From contig CALBBQ010000024.1 in the NCBI GenBank assembly GCA_937926785.1, positions 31,303 to 95,302 on the forward strand: a stretch of 64,000 bases of DNA. Direction: 5' to 3'. Numbering within the stretch: position 1 is the stretch's first letter; every line of letters begins with the position of its first letter. Shown piece after piece: positions 18,422 to 27,500 of this stretch. The DNA comes from an uncultured Bacteroidales bacterium (GTDB lineage: Bacteria; Bacteroidota; Bacteroidia; Bacteroidales; Tenuifilaceae). A model generated the notes under the pieces. That model did not search any database. It was not told where the DNA came from and saw only the letters and a program-made list of their open reading frames with translations. The position numbers and the translations under genes are program-made.

Positions 18422-20923
18422 TTATCTTTTTTCCAACTCGTTGTTCATTTGTGTTATATCAACACTGCTCTCGTAGTCGCCAAGCAGGTACTTGCAGAAG
18501 TAGTCGCCCATTAACCAGAAGTAGTACTCGGTCATATCGCCGTAGCCATGGCGCTGGCCAGGGAACATAAAGAAATCGAAACGTTTGTTGGCCTTAATTA
18601 GAGCATTGGCTAACCTGATGGTGTTTCCCGGATGAACGTTATTGTCAATTTCTCCGGTGGTTAGCAACAGGTGCCCTTTCAGGTTTTTAGCAATTTCGGA
18701 GTTTTTATCAATACTGTACTCAAATGATACGTTTCCGGCAGTATCGGCTATTTCCTTCACACCGTGGTGTTTCTCGCTCCACCAACGGTTATAGATATTG
18801 TTTTCGTGGTTTCCGGCATTGGACACGCCCACTTTAAAGAAATCGGGGTAGGTGAGCAGTGCGGCAGCTGTCATGAAGCCACCACCTGAATGGCCATGAA
18901 TACCCACTCTGTTGATGTCGATAAACTTGTGGCGGTAGGCCAGCTGTTCCGTGGCGGCTTTCTTGTCGGCCAAGCCATAGTTACGGAGATTCCCGTACCC
19001 GTAGTTATGGTACCACTTGGAGCGAGCCGGATGTCCACCACGGTTACCAACGGTTATGACAATGAATCCAAACTGAGCAAGCCTATCGGTTCTGTCCATT
19101 CGGGCCGAGAACGATTTATTAACAGCCTCGGTTTGTGGGCCAGGATAAACGTACAGAATGATTGGATACTTTTGGGTTGAATCAAAATTGAAAGGCTTAT
19201 ACATCACCCCGTAAAGGTCGGTAATGCCATCGGCTGCTTTAACGGTGAAGGGCTCAGGGAATTTATAACCTGCCTGGAATAAGAGGCTAAGGTCGGCCTT
19301 TTCCAGGAAAAGGATGTCGTTACCCTGGTTGTCAATCAGTTTGGCTTCAGGGGTGGTGTTCACACGCGAGTAGTTGTTCACGAAGTAAAGCTGGTTATCG
19401 TCCATACTTACGGAGTGGTCAAAGTTTCCCTTGTTTAGGAGCTTTAAATTCGTTCCATCTATATTTACCCTGTAAAGATGCAAGTAGTAAGGATCCTCGT
19501 TTGGCTCACGACCGTTAGCCAGGAAGAAAAGGGTTTTGGTAGCCTCGTTGTAGCCAACCACTCGTTCGCAGTGGAATGGGCCGCTTGTTATCTGTCGAAT
19601 GTAATTGCCCTGGTTGTCGTACAGGTAGAAATGCCCCCATCCATCGCGTTCGGACCAGTGAATAATCTCTTTCTCATTGTTAATCAATGTAATCCCAGTA
19701 AAATCGATATAGGTGTTGAGGCGTTCTTCAATTACCGTTTTCACCTCGCCGGTCCTAATGTCAACATAGCATACGTCAATTCGTTTCAGGTCACGCGAGG
19801 TACGTTGGAAGTATAGTCTGTCGTTATACCTGGAGAGCCATCGGGTAGGAACGTAATCGTCGTCGCGTTCGCTGGCCAGGCGGCGGAAGTTAAGTATGGA
19901 TACATCCTGATCCTTAAACGCTCTAATGTCTGGTTTTATCACAGTATCTTTATTATTCATATCGAAGATAAGGATTTCATCTTGTGGGGCATCTTTCTCG
20001 CCGGGCATGTGGTATTTGTAGGTTTCGAGGGTTGGTCTGGGGTTGCTGAGGGTCTTGATTACCCACAGTTCCTTGACCTTACGTTGGTCGGTGCGGACCA
20101 TGGCAAAGTAGCGGCTATCGTGCGACCAGGTGATGTAGGCCGGTTTTCGGTTGTTCTTGTTCTTTTCCTCATCCACATTATCCTCTTCGCGGCTTGTATA
20201 GCCGTAGCTGTAGTACTTCTCACCATCGGTTGTTAGCTGGTGCTCCACTATGGTTGAATCCTTTTCGTTTTTCTTGGCTTTTTCATAGTTCTCTTTGTCC
20301 ATCCAGTAGAGGTTGTGGTTCTTGCTGAAAACTACAATTTGACCATTAGGGGAGATATTTGCCCACTCCGGGTTCTCCTTGGGTTTCTTGTAATCGTCCA
20401 TCAGGTTTAGCTTTCGGGTAGTAAGGTCATACTCAAAGTAGTAGGTTTTTTTATCAACCTTTTCTTTCGTTTTTTTATCCTTCTTCTTTGTCATATCGGT
20501 TTCTTCATCGTCGGTCTTATCCTCATCAACCAGCGTGCTCTTTACCTCAAACTGGATGATCTTTTCATCTTTAATAAATTTAATTTTCTGAATGGGTAGA
20601 TGCTGGGCATCGAAAGGCTCTTTGGTTAGTCGGGATAGCTGTGCAGCCATGTCCACATTATCGAACAGGAGCGTTTTGCTGCGCTTTGCGGGGTCAACAA
20701 GGTAGTAGTTTTTGCCCGATGGCGTTTCGAAGCTGTACCAAAATCGGGTGCTGTTTTTGAGCCAGTGGGCATCCACACTGGTGCTGAACACCATTTTTTC
20801 CAGCTTTTTGGGAGAGAAACGTGCAGGCAGCTCGTAGTTGGCTTTGGTAACCGCTGTTTGCTGACCCATTGCTACAGAATAGCATAGTATTAGTGCCGAA
20901 ATCAGATAGCTAAATTTTCTCAT
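18422..20923 (-). CDS. S9 family prolyl-oligopeptidase-like peptidase
   Basis: An 833-residue exported serine peptidase with signal peptide MRKFSYLISALILCYSVAMGQ. A long DPP-IV-type propeller contains a lysine/aspartate-rich insert (about residues 130-165, EDKTDDEETDMTKKKDKK). The alpha/beta hydrolase domain has nucleophile Ser679 in GIHGHSGGGF, acidic residue in TGEIDNNVHPGN and His in GQRHGYG. The double-Glu motif of true DPP-IV is not seen, so it is better called S9 peptidase. It is divergent from the M14 peptidase gene, with 111 bases between start codons. Confidence 0.93.
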   Translation of the reverse strand: MRKFSYLISALILCYSVAMGQQTAVTKANYELPARFSPKKLEKMVFSTSVDAHWLKNSTRFWYSFETPSGKNYYLVDPAKRSKTLLFDNVDMAAQLSRLTKEPFDAQHLPIQKIKFIKDEKIIQFEVKSTLVDEDKTDDEETDMTKKKDKKTKEKVDKKTYYFEYDLTTRKLNLMDDYKKPKENPEWANISPNGQIVVFSKNHNLYWMDKENYEKAKKNEKDSTIVEHQLTTDGEKYYSYGYTSREEDNVDEEKNKNNRKPAYITWSHDSRYFAMVRTDQRKVKELWVIKTLSNPRPTLETYKYHMPGEKDAPQDEILIFDMNNKDTVIKPDIRAFKDQDVSILNFRRLASERDDDYVPTRWLSRYNDRLYFQRTSRDLKRIDVCYVDIRTGEVKTVIEERLNTYIDFTGITLINNEKEIIHWSERDGWGHFYLYDNQGNYIRQITSGPFHCERVVGYNEATKTLFFLANGREPNEDPYYLHLYRVNIDGTNLKLLNKGNFDHSVSMDDNQLYFVNNYSRVNTTPEAKLIDNQGNDILFLEKADLSLLFQAGYKFPEPFTVKAADGITDLYGVMYKPFNFDSTQKYPIILYVYPGPQTEAVNKSFSARMDRTDRLAQFGFIVITVGNRGGHPARSKWYHNYGYGNLRNYGLADKKAATEQLAYRHKFIDINRVGIHGHSGGGFMTAAALLTYPDFFKVGVSNAGNHENNIYNRWWSEKHHGVKEIADTAGNVSFEYSIDKNSEIAKNLKGHLLLTTGEIDNNVHPGNTIRLANALIKANKRFDFFMFPGQRHGYGDMTEYYFWLMGDYFCKYLLGDYESSVDITQMNNELEKR

Positions 20924-21034
20924 GACGGTAGCATTATGGTTAGATTTGTTTAATAACTTTGATTGAATGTTGCGTTTTAAGCTTAATTAAACCGGCAAAT
21001 ATTTGCGTAATCAAATCAATAAACGAACAATCCA

Positions 21035-22648
21035 ATGAAGCATTTCATATTCCTTTTTTTAGCTGCAATATATTCAACTTTTGGGTTTTCGCAATACTTT
21101 CCCGTTACCATTGCCGAGGCCAGCAGCTACCAATCCACATCAACATATAACGATGTGATAGGATTTATCAGGATGCTGGAGAAAGCATCTAAACTGATAA
21201 GGGTTGAAACCATTGCTACCAGTGTGGAGGGGCGCAGCATACCCCTTCTTGTAGTTGCAAATCCTCTTCCTAAGTCGCCTCGCGAGGTGGGAAACCGTGT
21301 GGTGGTTTACATCCAGGCAAACATTCATGCCGGTGAGGTTGAGGGGAAGGAGGCCTCGCTGATGTTTGTGCGCGATTTGCTAAAAACGCCTAATCACCCA
21401 TTGCTTAAAAACATTGTGCTGCTGGTTTGCCCAATTCTGAATGCCGATGGTAATGAGCTCATCAGTACAAAAAATCGCACAAACCAGAATGGTCCGGTTA
21501 ATGGAGTGGGGGTTAGGCATAACGCCCAGATGCTGGACCTAAACCGCGATGCGATGAAGCTGGAAAGCCCCGAGATGGCAGGAGTTGTTGCTAATGTGCT
21601 GAACCGGTGGGACCCGGCGATTGTGATGGATTGCCACACTACCAATGGTTCGTACCATCAGGAGCCTGTTACCTTCACCTGGATGATGAATCCCAATGGC
21701 AGCCGTGAACTGATAAACTACATGCGCGACAGGATGATGCCTTGGGTATCGAACCAGCTCTCGGTTAAGTACAAAACGTTAAACTGTTTTTACGGCGAGT
21801 TCATTGATCAGAAGGACTACGAAAAGGGGTGGATATCCTACGCTTCGGAACCCCGGTACTTTTCAAACTACGTTGGATTGCGGAACAGGCTTAGTATCCT
21901 GAACGAAAACTATGTGTATGCCCCATTTGATGAGCGAGTATTGGGCTGTTACAACCTTATTGCCTCGGTTTGCGATTTTGCTGCTGAGTTTTCGCATGAA
22001 GTCAGAGAAATGTTGCGCAAAGCCGACGATGAGTCGAATGGGCTTGGCGAGGCAATGCCAAGGCCCGGGTTTGCAATCACCTATAGTGGAAGGCCAACAC
22101 CGCAGGCAGTTACCATTCTTACCTACGAGGCCGAGGTGTATACCGATGAGCAGGGGCGCGAACGTTTCCGTAAAACCGACCGCAAGCGAACCGTAACCAT
22201 TCCCTACATAGCCGATTACTATCCTACCTCTACCATTCCCTACCCATGGGGGTACCTGATTAAAAATGATGCTGAGGTGATAAACCTGCTAAAAAAGCAT
22301 GGCATTCAGTTTGATTATCTTGCCGATACCATTACCCTAAGCGTGGAACAGTTCAACATCGATTCACTTAAGCCGGTTACACGGCTTAACCAAGGACATT
22401 ACAATAATACCCTGTACGGTAAGTATGTTAGGGTTGACAAGCAATTTGATTCGGGTTTTGCCCTGATTAAAACCTCGCAACCCTTGGGGCGGCTTGCAGC
22501 ATACCTGCTTGAGCCACAGTCCGACGATGGTTTGATGTTCTGGAACTACTGGGATCGATATCTGGTACCGCAGTGGGGAAGGGGTTACTATCCGGTACCG
22601 GTTTTCCGGATAATTGAGTACAATCCCAAACTAAAAGTTCATGGGTAA
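21035..22648 (+). CDS. M14 family zinc carboxypeptidase
   Basis: A 537-residue exported peptidase with signal peptide MKHFIFLFLAAIYSTFGFSQ. The first zinc ligands are His98 and Glu101 in NIHAGEVEG and the third is His201 in MDCHTTNG, the H-x-x-E...H pattern of M14. DLNRDAMKLESPE carries the conserved substrate-binding Asn-Arg pair. About 200 C-terminal residues beyond the catalytic domain are uncharacterised. It probably removes C-terminal residues from imported or periplasmic peptides, complementing the adjacent S9 enzymes. Confidence 0.9.
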   Translation: MKHFIFLFLAAIYSTFGFSQYFPVTIAEASSYQSTSTYNDVIGFIRMLEKASKLIRVETIATSVEGRSIPLLVVANPLPKSPREVGNRVVVYIQANIHAGEVEGKEASLMFVRDLLKTPNHPLLKNIVLLVCPILNADGNELISTKNRTNQNGPVNGVGVRHNAQMLDLNRDAMKLESPEMAGVVANVLNRWDPAIVMDCHTTNGSYHQEPVTFTWMMNPNGSRELINYMRDRMMPWVSNQLSVKYKTLNCFYGEFIDQKDYEKGWISYASEPRYFSNYVGLRNRLSILNENYVYAPFDERVLGCYNLIASVCDFAAEFSHEVREMLRKADDESNGLGEAMPRPGFAITYSGRPTPQAVTILTYEAEVYTDEQGRERFRKTDRKRTVTIPYIADYYPTSTIPYPWGYLIKNDAEVINLLKKHGIQFDYLADTITLSVEQFNIDSLKPVTRLNQGHYNNTLYGKYVRVDKQFDSGFALIKTSQPLGRLAAYLLEPQSDDGLMFWNYWDRYLVPQWGRGYYPVPVFRIIEYNPKLKVHG

Positions 22649-22689
22649 CTTTAGATTTGGTCGTAAAGGTTATACAAATCTTCATGAAC

Positions 22690-22718
22690 AAAAAAGGCTC
22701 CAGGAAGGAGCCTTTTTT
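22690..22718. terminator. Bidirectional terminator between the M14 gene and tRNA-Thr
   Basis: The stem GGCTCC/GGAGCC is extended by A6/T6 on both sides with a 5-base loop. It ends the tRNA-Tyr/tRNA-Thr transcript leftward and the M14 gene rightward. Confidence 0.9.
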
Positions 22719-22720
22719 TG

Positions 22721-22792
22721 AGCCGATGACGAGAATTGAACTCGTGACCCCTTCCTTACCAAGGAAGTGCTCTACCTCTGAGCTACATCGGC
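22721..22792 (-). tRNA. tRNA-Thr (anticodon GGT)
   Basis: Reverse strand cloverleaf with acceptor GCCGATG/CATCGGC, anticodon stem CTTCC/GGAAG around TTGGTAA, and T-loop TTCAATT. It lies seven bases after tRNA-Tyr and probably shares its transcript. Confidence 0.95.
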
Positions 22793-22799
22793 AGTTGGG

Positions 22800-22882
22800 T
22801 GGGGAGAGCAGGATTCGAACCTACGAAGGCATAAGCCAGCAGATTTACAGTCTGCCCCAGTTGGCCACTTTGGTATCTCCCC
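22800..22882 (-). tRNA. tRNA-Tyr (anticodon GTA)
   Basis: Class II cloverleaf on the reverse strand with acceptor GGGGAGA/TCTCCCC, anticodon loop CTGTAAA, an extended variable arm and T-loop TTCGAAT. No CCA is encoded. Confidence 0.95.
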
Positions 22883-22905
22883 AATTCGCTTCATTAAACG
22901 CGCTG

Positions 22906-22936
22906 CAAAAGTAATACTTTTGCCAAATACTGCAAG
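22906..22936 (-). promoter_or_regulatory. Promoter of tRNA-Tyr/tRNA-Thr
   Basis: On the reverse strand CTTG (22936-22933) lies 19 bases before TACTTTTG (22913-22906), a perfect -7 box. The transcript would start about 17 bases upstream of tRNA-Tyr. Confidence 0.6.
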
Positions 22937-23188
22937 GGATTGAGAGGTGTGGGGTGGAAAAAATAAACGTTATTAAGTAAAACGTATTGATTATCAAATG
23001 AAATTCTTGTAAAAGTTTTTATTTTTCTATCCATTTATAAACGTTAATTGGCCGGGTTAACAACCATTTTAACATATGGAATATTTTAACCAAATCATGG
23101 AGTTACATGCGATAATCAAACCATTTTAATGATCATTGTTGCAAAGCCGCTCAATCAACTTTTGATTTCATATCCATCCTCAATATAT
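22937..23188. other. Gene-free AT-rich spacer
   Basis: Lies between the tRNA-Tyr promoter and the 3' end of ribH. Both strands were read; no open frame, hairpin with T tract or repeat stands out. Confidence 0.6.
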
Positions 23189-23692
23189 TTACCCCTCCTG
23201 CTCCTCCATCTCTTTTTGCAGGGCTGCCATTTTGATGGCGGTAACAGCGGCCTCAACGCCTTTGTTCCCATGCTTACCTCCGGCACGGTCAATGGCTTGC
23301 TCCAGGTTGTCGGTGGTAAGCACCCCAAAAATGAACGGGATGTTGTAGTTCATGTTCAGCTCGGTGATACCATGGGTTACACCCTGGCATATGAAATCGA
23401 AGTGGCGGGTTTCCCCTTGAATCACACAGCCCAGGCAGATTACTGCATCCAGGTCGGCATACTCGGCCATGAATTGCCCACCCAGGGTTAGCTCAAAGGC
23501 CCCGGGAACATGTTTAACCAGAATGTTCTCCTCGCTTGCCCCATGCTCCAGCAGAGTGCTGTAGGCTCCTTCCAGCAGCTTATGGGTTACCGTATCGTTC
23601 CAGTCGGAAACCACAATTCCGAACTTCATATTCTTGGCACTTGGAACCCTGTTGGGGTCATAATTCGATAGGTTTTTAAGACTTGTAGCCAT
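23189..23692 (-). CDS. ribH: 6,7-dimethyl-8-ribityllumazine synthase
   Basis: Condenses 5-amino-6-ribitylamino-uracil with 3,4-dihydroxy-2-butanone 4-phosphate in riboflavin synthesis. The 167 residues carry the family's substrate loop VSDWND (Trp near residue 32), the [10 protein letters not shown] segment, [16 protein letters not shown] with the catalytic His, and FGVLTTDN. The N-terminal extension of about 20 residues is usual in Bacteroidota. It follows the TPR gene on the same strand, but a terminator lies between them. Confidence 0.97.
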   Translation of the reverse strand: MATSLKNLSNYDPNRVPSAKNMKFGIVVSDWNDTVTHKLLEGAYSTLLEHGASEENILVKHVPGAFELTLGGQFMAEYADLDAVICLGCVIQGETRHFDFICQGVTHGITELNMNYNIPFIFGVLTTDNLEQAIDRAGGKHGNKGVEAAVTAIKMAALQKEMEEQEG

Positions 23693-23738
23693 AGTCGTTT
23701 GGATGTTTACATCGGTTTCGTAAAATTAACCAAAAAAT

Positions 23739-23764
23739 AAGGGGTGGCAAAATTGCACCCCTTT
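23739..23764 (-). terminator. Terminator after the TPR gene
   Basis: Inverted repeat AAGGGGTG/CACCCCTT with a 10-base loop and A/T flanks. It falls between the stop of the TPR gene and the start of ribH, both leftward. Confidence 0.7.
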
Positions 23765-23786
23765 TTTGGTTGTCGATATCTTAAAA

Positions 23787-24479
23787 TTAGCGGTTCATCA
23801 GTGCGTTCAGGCGGGCAATATCCTTGTCGATATCGCGAGCCTCAACGCTTTTGGCGAACTCGTCCTTTATGGTCTGGTAAATTTTCAGGGCTTTATCGTA
23901 CTGCTTCAGCTCCTCGTAAACCATGCCTGCCTTTTTGTAAAAGATAGGCGATGTGAAATCATTCTTGTCGTATTTAGCAGCTTTAAGGTAAAATTTTGCT
24001 GCTTCTTTGAGCTGGTTTAGCTCAACATAGCAGTCGCCAAGGGCCCCGTACGATACGGGAGTAACCATTTGGTCGCCGGCATCAAACTTTTTAAGGTAAT
24101 CAATGGCTTTCTGGTACTCGCCTAGTTCGCGGTAGCAAATACCGGCATAGTAGTTAGCCAGGTTTCCGGTTTTGGTCATGCCATACTTGTTGGCAATTTG
24201 AAGGAATCCCAAATCGTTCTCGTTTCCGTTAAGGGCCAGGCGGAACGAGTCGCGTTCAAAGTAGTACTGCGCCTGGAATATTTGTGAGCGGGCCTCATCC
24301 TCCTTGGGAGCAAGGTATAAGCGTTTATAACCAAAGTAGATGGCCACAATTGCCAGAATGGCTGCTACAATAATGGTAAGGCTTTTCTGGTTTTGCTCAA
24401 TGAACTGCTCGGTTCTGGTTAAAGCATTGTCAATTGATTCAACGGTATCGTTAACTTCCTGTTTCTTGTTATTTGCCAT
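23787..24479 (-). CDS. Membrane-anchored TPR protein (YfgM/Ancillary SecYEG-like)
   Basis: I start at the ATG at 24479 (MANNKKQEVND...); a frame 25 codons longer reads through the promoter. The 230 residues have a charged cytoplasmic N-terminus, one membrane helix (about 34-52, SLTIIVAAILAIVAIYFGYK), then about four TPR-like helix pairs (GNLANYYAGICYRELGEYQKAIDYL near 115-140). This layout matches the YfgM/TPR_21 family, which assists periplasmic folding near the translocon in E. coli. Function here is by homology only. Divergent from recF. Confidence 0.85.
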   Translation of the reverse strand: MANNKKQEVNDTVESIDNALTRTEQFIEQNQKSLTIIVAAILAIVAIYFGYKRLYLAPKEDEARSQIFQAQYYFERDSFRLALNGNENDLGFLQIANKYGMTKTGNLANYYAGICYRELGEYQKAIDYLKKFDAGDQMVTPVSYGALGDCYVELNQLKEAAKFYLKAAKYDKNDFTSPIFYKKAGMVYEELKQYDKALKIYQTIKDEFAKSVEARDIDKDIARLNALMNR

Positions 24480-24513
24480 AGTCGGTGATTGTTTATTGAA
24501 TTCAAAGCAATCG

Positions 24514-24521
24514 CAAAAGTA
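24514..24521 (-). promoter_or_regulatory. -7 box of the TPR gene
   Basis: TACTTTTG on the reverse strand, 35 bases upstream of the start codon. No good -33 TTTG at normal spacing is seen, so only the -7 element is claimed. Confidence 0.45.
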
Positions 24522-24545
24522 ATGGTTTTTGTAAAATCTGGAAAT

Positions 24546-24578
24546 TTTAGGCAAACATTTTCGGTTTAATTACCTTTG
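24546..24578 (+). promoter_or_regulatory. recF promoter
   Basis: TACCTTTG (24571-24578) is a perfect -7 box, with TTTA (24546-24549) 21 bases upstream as a weak -33. The leader would be about 16 bases. Confidence 0.5.
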
Positions 24579-24600
24579 TAATGGATCTGAAGAAGCTGAT

Positions 24601-25710
24601 ATGTACCTTAAGAGGCTCACTGCCATCAACTTTAAGTCGATTTCTCAGGTTGATATCGAGTTTGATATCAAGATAAACTGTTTTGTGGGCAATAACGGAC
24701 AGGGTAAAACCAATCTGCTCGATGCCATATACTACCTTTCCATGTGCAAAAGCTCACTTACCGTAAACGATAGCCAGGTTATCCGCCACGGTCAGGACTT
24801 ATTCGTTCTTCAGGGCTTTTACCAGCGAAATGGTGTGGATGAGCACATTCATTGCGGTTTGAAACAGGGCGAGGGCAAAGTTTTTAAGCGCAATGGGAAG
24901 GCATACGAACGGCTTGCCGATCACATCGGGTTTTTGCCCGTGGTTATGGTTTCACCCACCGATAACGAGCTTGTTGATGGTAGCGGTGAGGAAAGGAGGC
25001 GCTACATAAACGGAGTTATCTCGCAAATAGATAGAATTTACCTCGATGAGGTGATGCGGTACAACAAACTGTTGGCACAGCGCAATAGCTTGTTAAAGTC
25101 CCATTCCCGAAGCCATTTCTCCTACGATTTGCTCGAAGCCATTGATATTCAGCTTGCCGAGTATGCATCGGTTATCCACTCCAAGCGCAAGGCTTTTGTT
25201 GAGCAGCTCATTCCCATTTTTCAGGAATACTACCAAAGGGTATCGGGCGGGCAGGAGAGGGTATCAATCTCCTATCGCTCGCACCTTAATGAAACCCCAG
25301 CCGACTCACTTTTTCGTGAAAACATTGAAAAGGACAGGGCGTTACAGTTCACATCGGTGGGCATTCACCGCGATGACCTTACTCTAACCCTCGATGGGTA
25401 CCCCATTCGCAGGGAGGGGTCTCAGGGCCAGCAGAAAACCTACCTCATCGCCCTTAAGCTGGCACAGTTCGATTTCCTCTCCAAGGTTTCGGGCTTAAAA
25501 CCTTTACTGCTGCTCGATGATATTTTTGATAAGCTTGACCTTAACCGGGTACATCAGCTCATTGAGCTGGTGGCTCACGATGGGTTTGGCCAGATTTTTA
25601 TTACCGATACCAACAAGCACAGACTTGAGGAGGTGCTGCAACGGGTTTCGTCGGGGTATAAGTTTTTTAGAGTTGATAATTCTGAGTTTGAACTGGTAGC
25701 ATCGAGGTAA
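24601..25710 (+). CDS. recF: DNA replication and repair protein RecF
   Basis: An SMC-like ATPase that loads RecA at single-strand gaps. The 369 residues begin with MYLKRLTAINFKSIS. Walker A GNNGQGKT is at 30-37, the signature region SEGQGQQK-like GSQGQQKTY is near 275, and Walker B LLLLDDIFDKLD is near 303-314. Length and motif order are normal. It is followed after two bases by a DciA-like gene, an arrangement common in Bacteroidota, so the two form an operon with the terminator at 26006. Confidence 0.97.
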   Translation: MYLKRLTAINFKSISQVDIEFDIKINCFVGNNGQGKTNLLDAIYYLSMCKSSLTVNDSQVIRHGQDLFVLQGFYQRNGVDEHIHCGLKQGEGKVFKRNGKAYERLADHIGFLPVVMVSPTDNELVDGSGEERRRYINGVISQIDRIYLDEVMRYNKLLAQRNSLLKSHSRSHFSYDLLEAIDIQLAEYASVIHSKRKAFVEQLIPIFQEYYQRVSGGQERVSISYRSHLNETPADSLFRENIEKDRALQFTSVGIHRDDLTLTLDGYPIRREGSQGQQKTYLIALKLAQFDFLSKVSGLKPLLLLDDIFDKLDLNRVHQLIELVAHDGFGQIFITDTNKHRLEEVLQRVSSGYKFFRVDNSEFELVASR

Positions 25711-25712
25711 CC

Positions 25713-26003
25713 ATGGGGGACCACAACATAAAATCGCTGGGCGAGGCCATTAAGGCTTTCATTGATGCCATGAAATGGAACGACAATATTAACCAGGCCT
25801 CGCTTATTACCGACTGGGAGAAGATAGTTGGCCGTGATATTGCCATGCGTACCACCGATATCCGTTTTAAGGATGGAACGCTTACCATTGCGTTAAACTC
25901 TGCTGCCCTACGACAGGAACTGCACATGCGCCGGCAAGCGCTCATCAGCCATATTAATGAGTTTTATAAAACGGAGCTGGTAAAGGAAATCAGGCTGAAA
26001 TAG
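25713..26003 (+). CDS. DUF721/DciA-like protein
   Basis: A 96-residue basic protein with the DUF721 core: a helix SLITDWEKIVGRDIAMRTTDIRF followed by DGTLTIALNSAALRQELHMRRQALISHIN. The family includes DciA, which helps load the replicative helicase in bacteria lacking DnaC. Members in Bacteroidota are of this short single-domain form. The start lies two bases after the recF stop, so translation is probably coupled. Confidence 0.88.
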   Translation: MGDHNIKSLGEAIKAFIDAMKWNDNINQASLITDWEKIVGRDIAMRTTDIRFKDGTLTIALNSAALRQELHMRRQALISHINEFYKTELVKEIRLK

Positions 26004-26005
26004 AA

Positions 26006-26028
26006 AATCCCACCTGAAAGGTGGGATT
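26006..26028 (+). terminator. recF operon terminator
   Basis: A perfect 10-bp stem AATCCCACCT/AGGTGGGATT with a 3-base loop directly after the stop codon. The T tract is short. Confidence 0.75.
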
Positions 26029-26113
26029 CAACTTTATATCTGGTAACCATTCGTTTTATTGGTATAGATTTAACAAGAAACTGAGTTTCGTATCTGATTC
26101 AACCCTCAATTTC

Positions 26114-26743
26114 CTACCCCTTGATAGGTTTAAGCGATGCCATCAGCATGTCGTAGATATGCTCCCTTCTATCCTCTAAAAACGTAGCCATTTGCTCTTT
26201 GGTCAGGCTCATTCGGTATGATATCAAGGGCTTTATGGCAAATGGGAAAAGGATGAGTGATATCATGCTGATGAAGAATTGCTCGGGGTCAATGTTTCGG
26301 ATGTGGCCCAGCTCAGCCTCGTGTTTCAGCTGTTTTGAGAAGGCCTCCGTGTTATACAATGAGTGAACGGACTTAAGCCTCGGCGCCTGCTCTGCATTTC
26401 GATGAATGATAGAAAGCACGAAGGGAACCAGAAGTGGGTCTTCGGTTAGCACGTCGATGTAAGTGTTAATGTATAGCTTTATTTTTTCGCTTAGCGGCAG
26501 GTCGGCATTTAGGATTTGCCGGATTTTTTGTCCATTGTCTTTAATCGATTGTTCAAAAATCTCCTCCAGTAGGTTTTCTTTACTTTGGAAGTAGTAGTTC
26601 ATCAGCGAAAGGTTAACGCCGGCCTTGGATGCTATTTCGCGAACGCCAACTCTATCTACCCCTTTTGCAATAAATAGTTCCCTTGCTGTTTCCATCAACT
26701 TTAAGCGGGTTGCACTTCCGTGTTTGGTATCCATACTATTCAT
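26114..26743 (-). CDS. TetR/AcrR family transcriptional regulator
   Basis: The 209 residues start with a short polar segment, then a helix-turn-helix of the TetR type (about 30-60, VGVREIASKAGVNLSLMNYYFQSKENLL). A helical ligand-binding domain follows, with PFVLSIIHRNAEQAPRL and a Phe-Ile-rich dimer helix. It is divergent from a PaaI-type thioesterase, with 105 bases between the start codons, and probably represses that gene and itself. No clear palindromic operator was found in the AT-rich gap. The ligand is unknown. Confidence 0.92.
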   Translation of the reverse strand: MNSMDTKHGSATRLKLMETARELFIAKGVDRVGVREIASKAGVNLSLMNYYFQSKENLLEEIFEQSIKDNGQKIRQILNADLPLSEKIKLYINTYIDVLTEDPLLVPFVLSIIHRNAEQAPRLKSVHSLYNTEAFSKQLKHEAELGHIRNIDPEQFFISMISLILFPFAIKPLISYRMSLTKEQMATFLEDRREHIYDMLMASLKPIKG

Positions 26744-26848
26744 CGTTTTTTCAAAATTATTAAAATCTGTTTAAAATAAACATATGTTTCAGTTTCGAGT
26801 TTTTTAAAATAGTTTTAAAATTGCCAAGTTCATCAATTTGCTTCGGAT

Positions 26849-27325
26849 ATGAAAAAACTAAAAAATCCTTACGAGCAACTGCCTGAACATGGATGTTTCT
26901 GCTGCTCCAGGAAGAATCCCATTGGCCTAAAACTCGATTTTTGGTACGATGAGGTCGGCAAAACCGTTGAAACCCGTTGGCTACCCGATGCCCACTACCA
27001 GGGGTATCATGGTGTACTTCACGGTGGAATACAGGCTACCATTATGGACGAGGTAGCCAGCTGGAGTATCTACTTGCTTGAGGGCACTGCAGGTGTTACG
27101 CAAGGTATGGAAATTTCTTACAAAAAACCACTGTTGATTGAAAAGGGTCAAATTGTTGTCAGGGGGAAAATTTTAAGCAAGCAGAAGCGTTTGGTTACCG
27201 TGTATGTTGAGGTTTTTGATGGCGAGGGTTTGGTGTGCACCACCGGAAACATCAGCTATTTTATCTTTCCGCTTGATGTTGCCAAATCGAAGTTTGGCTA
27301 TCCTGGTACAGAGGCGTTTATGTAA
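26849..27325 (+). CDS. PaaI-family hotdog-fold thioesterase
   Basis: 158 residues with the hotdog core motif GVLHGGIQATIMDEVASW (about 56-73), where the Asp/Glu after the central helix is the usual catalytic acid. EISYKKPLLIEKGQIVVRGKIL follows. An unusual N-terminal HGCFCCSRKNPIG places three Cys within six residues; this CFxC-type start is known in many PaaI-like proteins of the phylum. Acyl-CoA is the usual substrate; the specific one is not predictable. Likely under control of the divergent TetR gene. Confidence 0.88.
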   Translation: MKKLKNPYEQLPEHGCFCCSRKNPIGLKLDFWYDEVGKTVETRWLPDAHYQGYHGVLHGGIQATIMDEVASWSIYLLEGTAGVTQGMEISYKKPLLIEKGQIVVRGKILSKQKRLVTVYVEVFDGEGLVCTTGNISYFIFPLDVAKSKFGYPGTEAFM

Positions 27326-27435
27326 AATACTTCCTTTTTGCCTACTCCTGTAAATCGTATTTGAATTAAGATTAGCAAAGGTTGGTTGTGAGTTAGGGAT
27401 TCCTGGGTTTTAGCACACATTAACACTTAGAAGTT

Positions 27436-27479
27436 AACCTTATTGCAGCGATAAGCATCAAATTATCGTCGTTAAGGTT
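27436..27479 (+). promoter_or_regulatory. Two-tier hairpin in the leader of the DUF5916 gene
   Basis: AACCTTA (27436-27442) pairs with TAAGGTT (27473-27479), and inside it CGATAA (27449-27454) pairs with TTATCG (27463-27468) around an 8-base loop. The structure ends 21 bases before the ATG and lacks a T tract. It could be an mRNA leader structure or an operator. No known riboswitch is recognised. Confidence 0.45.
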
Positions 27480-27500
27480 GAATTCTCAAACAAGTTAATT

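Noticed and set aside
18422..20923. Second DPP-IV
   Set aside because: The propeller lacks the EE motif that binds the free N-terminus in DPP-IV, so it is listed as a general S9 peptidase.
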